A DNA stretch of 13,583 nt from Hepatocystis sp. ex Piliocolobus tephrosceles (Eukaryota; Apicomplexa; Aconoidasida; Haemosporida; Plasmodiidae), in the NCBI GenBank assembly GCA_902459845.2, contig CABPSV020000552.1:1-13583 (forward strand), given 5' to 3'. The translations under genes were made by a program, and so were the position numbers. Positions 9,607-13,583 of the stretch are shown here, piece by piece. Within the stretch, counting starts at the first letter, position 1, and every line of letters starts with the position of its first letter. The notes beneath the pieces are model-generated. The model ran no database searches and was not told the origin of the DNA. It saw only the letters and a list, made by a program, of their open reading frames with translations.

Positions 9607-9976
9607 TATTTATGTCTTTATAACACCCGCTGATATATATATATAATGTATATATATATATATATATATGCCTATATAATGTATATGTTTATATAATATA
9701 CATGTCTATATAATATACATAGACACATAATATACATAGACACATAATATACATAGACATATAATGTACATAGACATATAATGTACATAGACATATAATG
9801 TACATAGACATATAATGTATATGTTAAAAAGCTTGATTTTCGGTTCCTATCTATGCTATTTTTAAATACTATAACAAAACAAATGGTTTCTGTTATTTAA
9901 TCTGAAGTTTTTCAAAATAACACTTTTTGTTTTGTTACCAACTTACGATTAATTTAATTTTTTTTTATAATAATTA
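9607..9976 (-). promoter_or_regulatory. upstream region of the large gene, possible 5' UTR intron
   Basis: Immediately 5' of the large minus-strand gene. It holds a TA tract (about 9633-9668), the 17-bp array, and then a less AT-rich stretch. On the minus strand a GTAAGT donor at 9946-9941 is followed by a T-rich TTTTGTTATAG acceptor ending at 9869. This would remove 78 bases as a leader intron. No experimental support is available here. Confidence 0.35.
9717..9818. repeat. 17-bp tandem repeat, 6 copies
   Basis: Six consecutive units of ACATAGACACATAATAT or its variant ACATAGACATATAATGT. Two copies are of the first type and four of the second, with degenerate copies extending left to about 9670. 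It lies about 110-210 bases upstream of the large gene's start codon. Confidence 0.93.
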
Positions 9977-9977
9977 G

Positions 9978-10017
9978 GTTTTATATGGTACTAAATGGAA
10001 CAATTTCCCATGATGTT
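9978..10017 (+). other. exon-like island, uncertain
   Basis: Forty bases bounded on the left by TTTTTTTTTATAATAATTAG and on the right by GTAAGT. It contains ATG GTA CTA AAT onward, giving 11 codons (MVLNGTISHDV) in frame with the donor. I found no convincing downstream exon. It could be a 5' UTR exon of an unseen plus-strand transcript, or chance. Confidence 0.2.
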
Positions 10018-10356
10018 GTAAGTACAAAATATATACAAGCATATAAATAGGTATTTGCTTTGTTATTTTATTTTATTTTATTATTTTTTTTTTTTTTTTT
10101 TTTTTTGAAATAATCAAGCTTTATAAAATATGATATACAACTTATTATTTTTTTTTTTTTTTTGTAATCAATTTATACTTAAGTATGTTTATACATTTGC
10201 CATTATATATATGTATATATACATATATACTTATGACTAAATATTATGGACATTTATGTTGTATATACATACATATCAAATGTGACAGTTTTTAACATAA
10301 CCAAAATTAAAAGAATTATTAGTGTGGTCCTCATATACGTATATAAATAATTATAC

Positions 10357-10387
<31 letters not shown>

Positions 10388-11596
10388 TGCATAAATTATG
10401 TATATTTTGATTATTTTTGTTTATTTAATTGTATTAAAATAATAATATATGGTTTAGTTGTGCTTACATGTGCTTTATTTGTGCTTGTATACACTTAAAA
10501 GATTATTTAATACATCCCATACATATTTTATATATGTTTTTCATAAACTTATATAAACTTAAAGCTTACTTATATATATTTATATATCTTAAGCATATTT
10601 ATATATGCTCTACATAAGCTTATATACATTTAAAACATATATATAATACTTTAAATGTAGTTTTTTTTATATGTTTTTCATGTTTTTTTTATGTATATAA
10701 GTATGTTTTAAAAAAAAAAAAATATATAAAATAATAAAAAATATAAAGATTTTATATATTTTTTTTAAATTAACTAACAAACTGTTAGCAATATAACATA
10801 AACAAACTTGCATTTATATAACAATATTTTTGACTATTATTAATTAAATATTTATTATATAAAAATTAAAATGTATGTAAAATTAAAACGCATATCTATA
10901 TATTATATATATGTATATATATTTTTGATATAAATGTATTAATTTGTTAAAATCATGATTACATAATATTTTATCAATAAAAAAAAAAATCAATAAATAA
11001 AAAATGAAATGTTTGTTATTATTGCTTTTGCGCTCATGATTTAATGAGATAACGATTTTATATTTATTTACTCATTTATTTAAAATCGCTTCGTAATAGT
11101 AAATATAATTTAAATTAAATATTTATTTTATTACATAGTGATTTCATTAATTTAAATTTGTCACATATTCATATATGAATAATTATATAATATTGTTGTA
11201 AATATTTATTTTTTTTCTTTTTTTTACATTCCTATCAAGAAAAAAAATATGTTTTCATTTATTGCAGTGACAAAAAAAAAAAAAAAAAAAATGTATATTT
11301 ATGTTATTAAAAATTAAAATGAAATGAAAAAATATTAAAAAAATCGCAATTTAAAATAATTTGAAAAAATATATGTATATATATGCATGGCGCACTTTAG
11401 TTTTTTTTTTTTCAATTATAAGTTATACATGTATATATAAATATATATGCAAAAACTTCAGAAAAAAAAAAATGTATTTAAACGTTCGTTTGTTTTTAAC
11501 TCTTTACAACACATATTTATGTGTTATTATGTTTTTTCGAACTTTCTTTAAAAAAAAAAGCTTTTAAAGTTACAAATTATACATTTATACATATAT
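10018..11596. other. intergenic, no gene recognised
   Basis: AT-rich sequence with poly-T (10086-10106, 10147-10163), a TA run near 10362-10388, and degenerate AAGCTTA/TATATA repeats at about 10550-10640 that include a perfect 7-bp hairpin AGCATAT-TTAT-ATATGCT. A less AT-rich spot around 11026-11096 has stem-forming sequence. Open frames such as 11361-11567 are short, rich in Tyr, Ile, Phe and Lys, and show no domain. Confidence 0.6.
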
Positions 11597-11668
11597 ACAT
11601 TTATACATTTATACATTTATACATTTATACATTTATACATTTATACATTTATACATTTATACATTTAT
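11597..11668. repeat. 8-bp tandem repeat, 9 copies
   Basis: Nine perfect copies of ACATTTAT, with imperfect copies just to the left (from about 11580). The unit is not a multiple of three and the area has no gene. Confidence 0.93.
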
Positions 11669-11913
11669 ATATATATGTGTACCAACCACGTTCTCATTTT
11701 AGTTACTCTAATTGTTTTAACTGAAACATTGCAGTAGTATACTTGGCTGAAACAAAAAAAAAAGCAAAGAAAATAAAATAAAATAATTTTTTTTTTATTC
11801 TTTTATTATATTTATAAAAATATAAGCCCATTTTTCAAAATATCTGTCACATCGTATGTTTCTTATACATACCTAGTTTTCAAAATAATAAAAATAAACA
11901 CTAATAGTTTTAG

Positions 11914-11962
<49 letters not shown>

Positions 11963-13535
11963 ATGCATATGTATGCGAACTTCTACGTGTATTAATTTTG
12001 TGGGTGCAAATGTTTACAAATAAATATATAATAATTGGTGTTAATAATAATTAAGGAAAGGGTATAGATAATATGTATTTCTAACTACAATTTTTATAAT
12101 TTTAATAGTAAAAAAAAATAAAATAAAATAAAATTATTTTTTTTTAGAGGTGTGTTATAATTTACACATAAGTACCTTATGCATTTATTTATGACTAACC
12201 TTTATGTATACATTTATACAACAGTTACACATACACATACCCATACACATACATATATGTATATATATTTATTTAAAAGCAGTGTCAGTATGTGATTACA
12301 TAAAATAAAACAAAAGCAAAGTACTAAACAAGATTAAAATTTTACTTTTTTATTTAAAAAAGTAATTATTTTTTTTAGTAAGTATTGTTTATACATTGAA
12401 TGTATAAATATAAACAAAAAAAAAAAAAAAATACATCGATCTACCATAAAAAAAATTTATATAAATATTTATAATAATAAAGTTATTTTATAGTGTTTAT
12501 AAATTATGAATTCAACAAAACATGTTTTTTTTTTTTTTTTTTTTTTTTTACATTTCTTTTGTTACACTGATTAATATTTTATTTTAGAAAAAATTTACAT
12601 TTGTATGAATGCACAATGTTTATATATGTATACATACATGTAGATACGTATACCTGCATATATATGTCGTATGTTGGCATTTATTTTTTTAATGTTTTTT
12701 TTTTTTAATTTAAATATATATATATATATATATATACTGTTATAGTTACAATTGTATTTTGTTATTGTTAGTATTTTGTAATGTTAGTATTTTGTTATTG
12801 TTACTTTTTTTTATTTTTATTATTCTCATTGTTACAATTGTCATTGTTCTCATTTTTATAATTTATTTATTTTTTTGTTAATTGATCTTTAATATAAATA
12901 ATTTATAAAATCGAAATAATTTTTTATTTTTTGTTATTGTAACATTGCCATAGTACCATTTAAAATAAAAAAGTAAATTTATACAAGGTACAAACTACAT
13001 ATACTACAAATACATAGTTTTTTTTGTCAACATTCTTGTAGGAGCTAAAAAAAATTATATATAAATATGTGTACATATTTTATATTCACATATTGTATAT
13101 TTATAATTTATAAAATATATTCATATATAATTTCATTTAAATGTGCTCTACATAATTTAATTAATTTTTTTATTTCTATTTTTATTTACTGTTATATTTT
13201 TTTTTTTTTTTTTTTTTTATTTCTATTTTTAAGTATATATATTTATATGTAGTACATGTAATTAATGTCATTAGAAAGGGAAATAAGCTGTACACTTACA
13301 TAATTTGAGTTACAAATGTATTAGTATATTTATAAAAGGGTGTATTAAAAAAGTGTAGTTATATAATCATACAAAAGGAAGCGTACATATTATGGGAATT
13401 TTTATTTTACATAAATGTGTAAGTATTTTAAATGTATGAATATACACATTTATATATATTTCTACATGCTTAATATTTTTACATCAGATTTTTATAATTT
13501 TTTGATCAGCATTTAAAATATATTATTTTCATTAA

Positions 13536-13583
<48 letters not shown>
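11669..13583. other. intergenic, no gene recognised
   Basis: Very AT-rich, with an AT run at 11919-11958, poly-T at about 12523-12549 and 13197-13218, a TA run near 12715-12735, and loose GTTAGTATTTTGTTATT repeats around 12739-12812. The 13261-13440 part is a little richer in G and purines but has no frame of interest. No tRNA, rRNA or convincing exon was seen on either strand. It may include the promoter of a gene beyond the window. Confidence 0.55.
13537..13583. repeat. poly-A run at window end
   Basis: Forty-seven A residues run to the last base. As with the AT run at the other end, this suggests the contig ended because the homopolymer could not be crossed, so its real length is unknown. 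Confidence 0.95.

Noticed and set aside
9987..10011. Minus-strand ATG with MGNCSI, resembling an N-myristoylation start
   Set aside because: It meets TAG after six codons and no splice donor keeps it open; at most a short upstream frame.
11361..11724. Two plus-strand frames of about 67 codons
   Set aside because: Low-complexity Tyr/Ile/Phe/Lys composition, partly the 8-bp repeat; no domain, no exon partner.

Overview
This is nuclear DNA from a malaria parasite (Plasmodium). The base composition is extremely A+T-rich, with long (AT)n, poly-T and poly-A runs. Genes have many tiny exons with introns starting GTAAGT/GTATGT-like and ending in T-rich AG. One large protein is crammed with Asn-rich low-complexity tracts. 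This style fits P. falciparum and its Laverania relatives best; avian or other very AT-rich Plasmodium species cannot be excluded from the sequence alone. The window starts in an (AT)36 run and ends in a 47-base poly-A run, so it looks like a whole draft contig that broke at low-complexity sequence.

Layout. 1-435: AT-rich upstream sequence. 436-2089 (+): an eight-exon gene that I assembled by hand. It encodes a 140-residue calmodulin/myosin-light-chain-like protein with four EF-hand positions, all degenerate. 2090-3645: the convergent intergenic region, with a 15-copy, 24-bp minisatellite at 3212-3571. 3646-9606 (-): one uninterrupted 1986-residue reading frame. It has an F-box-like segment, leucine-rich-repeat-like sequence, a long disordered middle with several striking peptide repeats, a Cys cluster and about 12 ankyrin repeats. 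9607-13583: about 4 kb with no recognisable gene, holding a 17-bp tandem repeat, an 8-bp tandem repeat, microsatellites and a small island with splice-like motifs on both strands just upstream of the large gene.

Function. The two genes converge and show no sign of a shared pathway. The small protein is probably a light chain that binds an IQ-type helix rather than a calcium sensor. The large protein has the logic of a substrate receptor: an F-box to dock SKP1/cullin, and LRR and ankyrin surfaces to hold targets. That role is inferred from domain order only. The most unusual points are the F-box/LRR/ankyrin combination, a tract with Cys at exactly every fifth residue 13 times, and a 79-residue alternating Gly-Thr/Ile tract.
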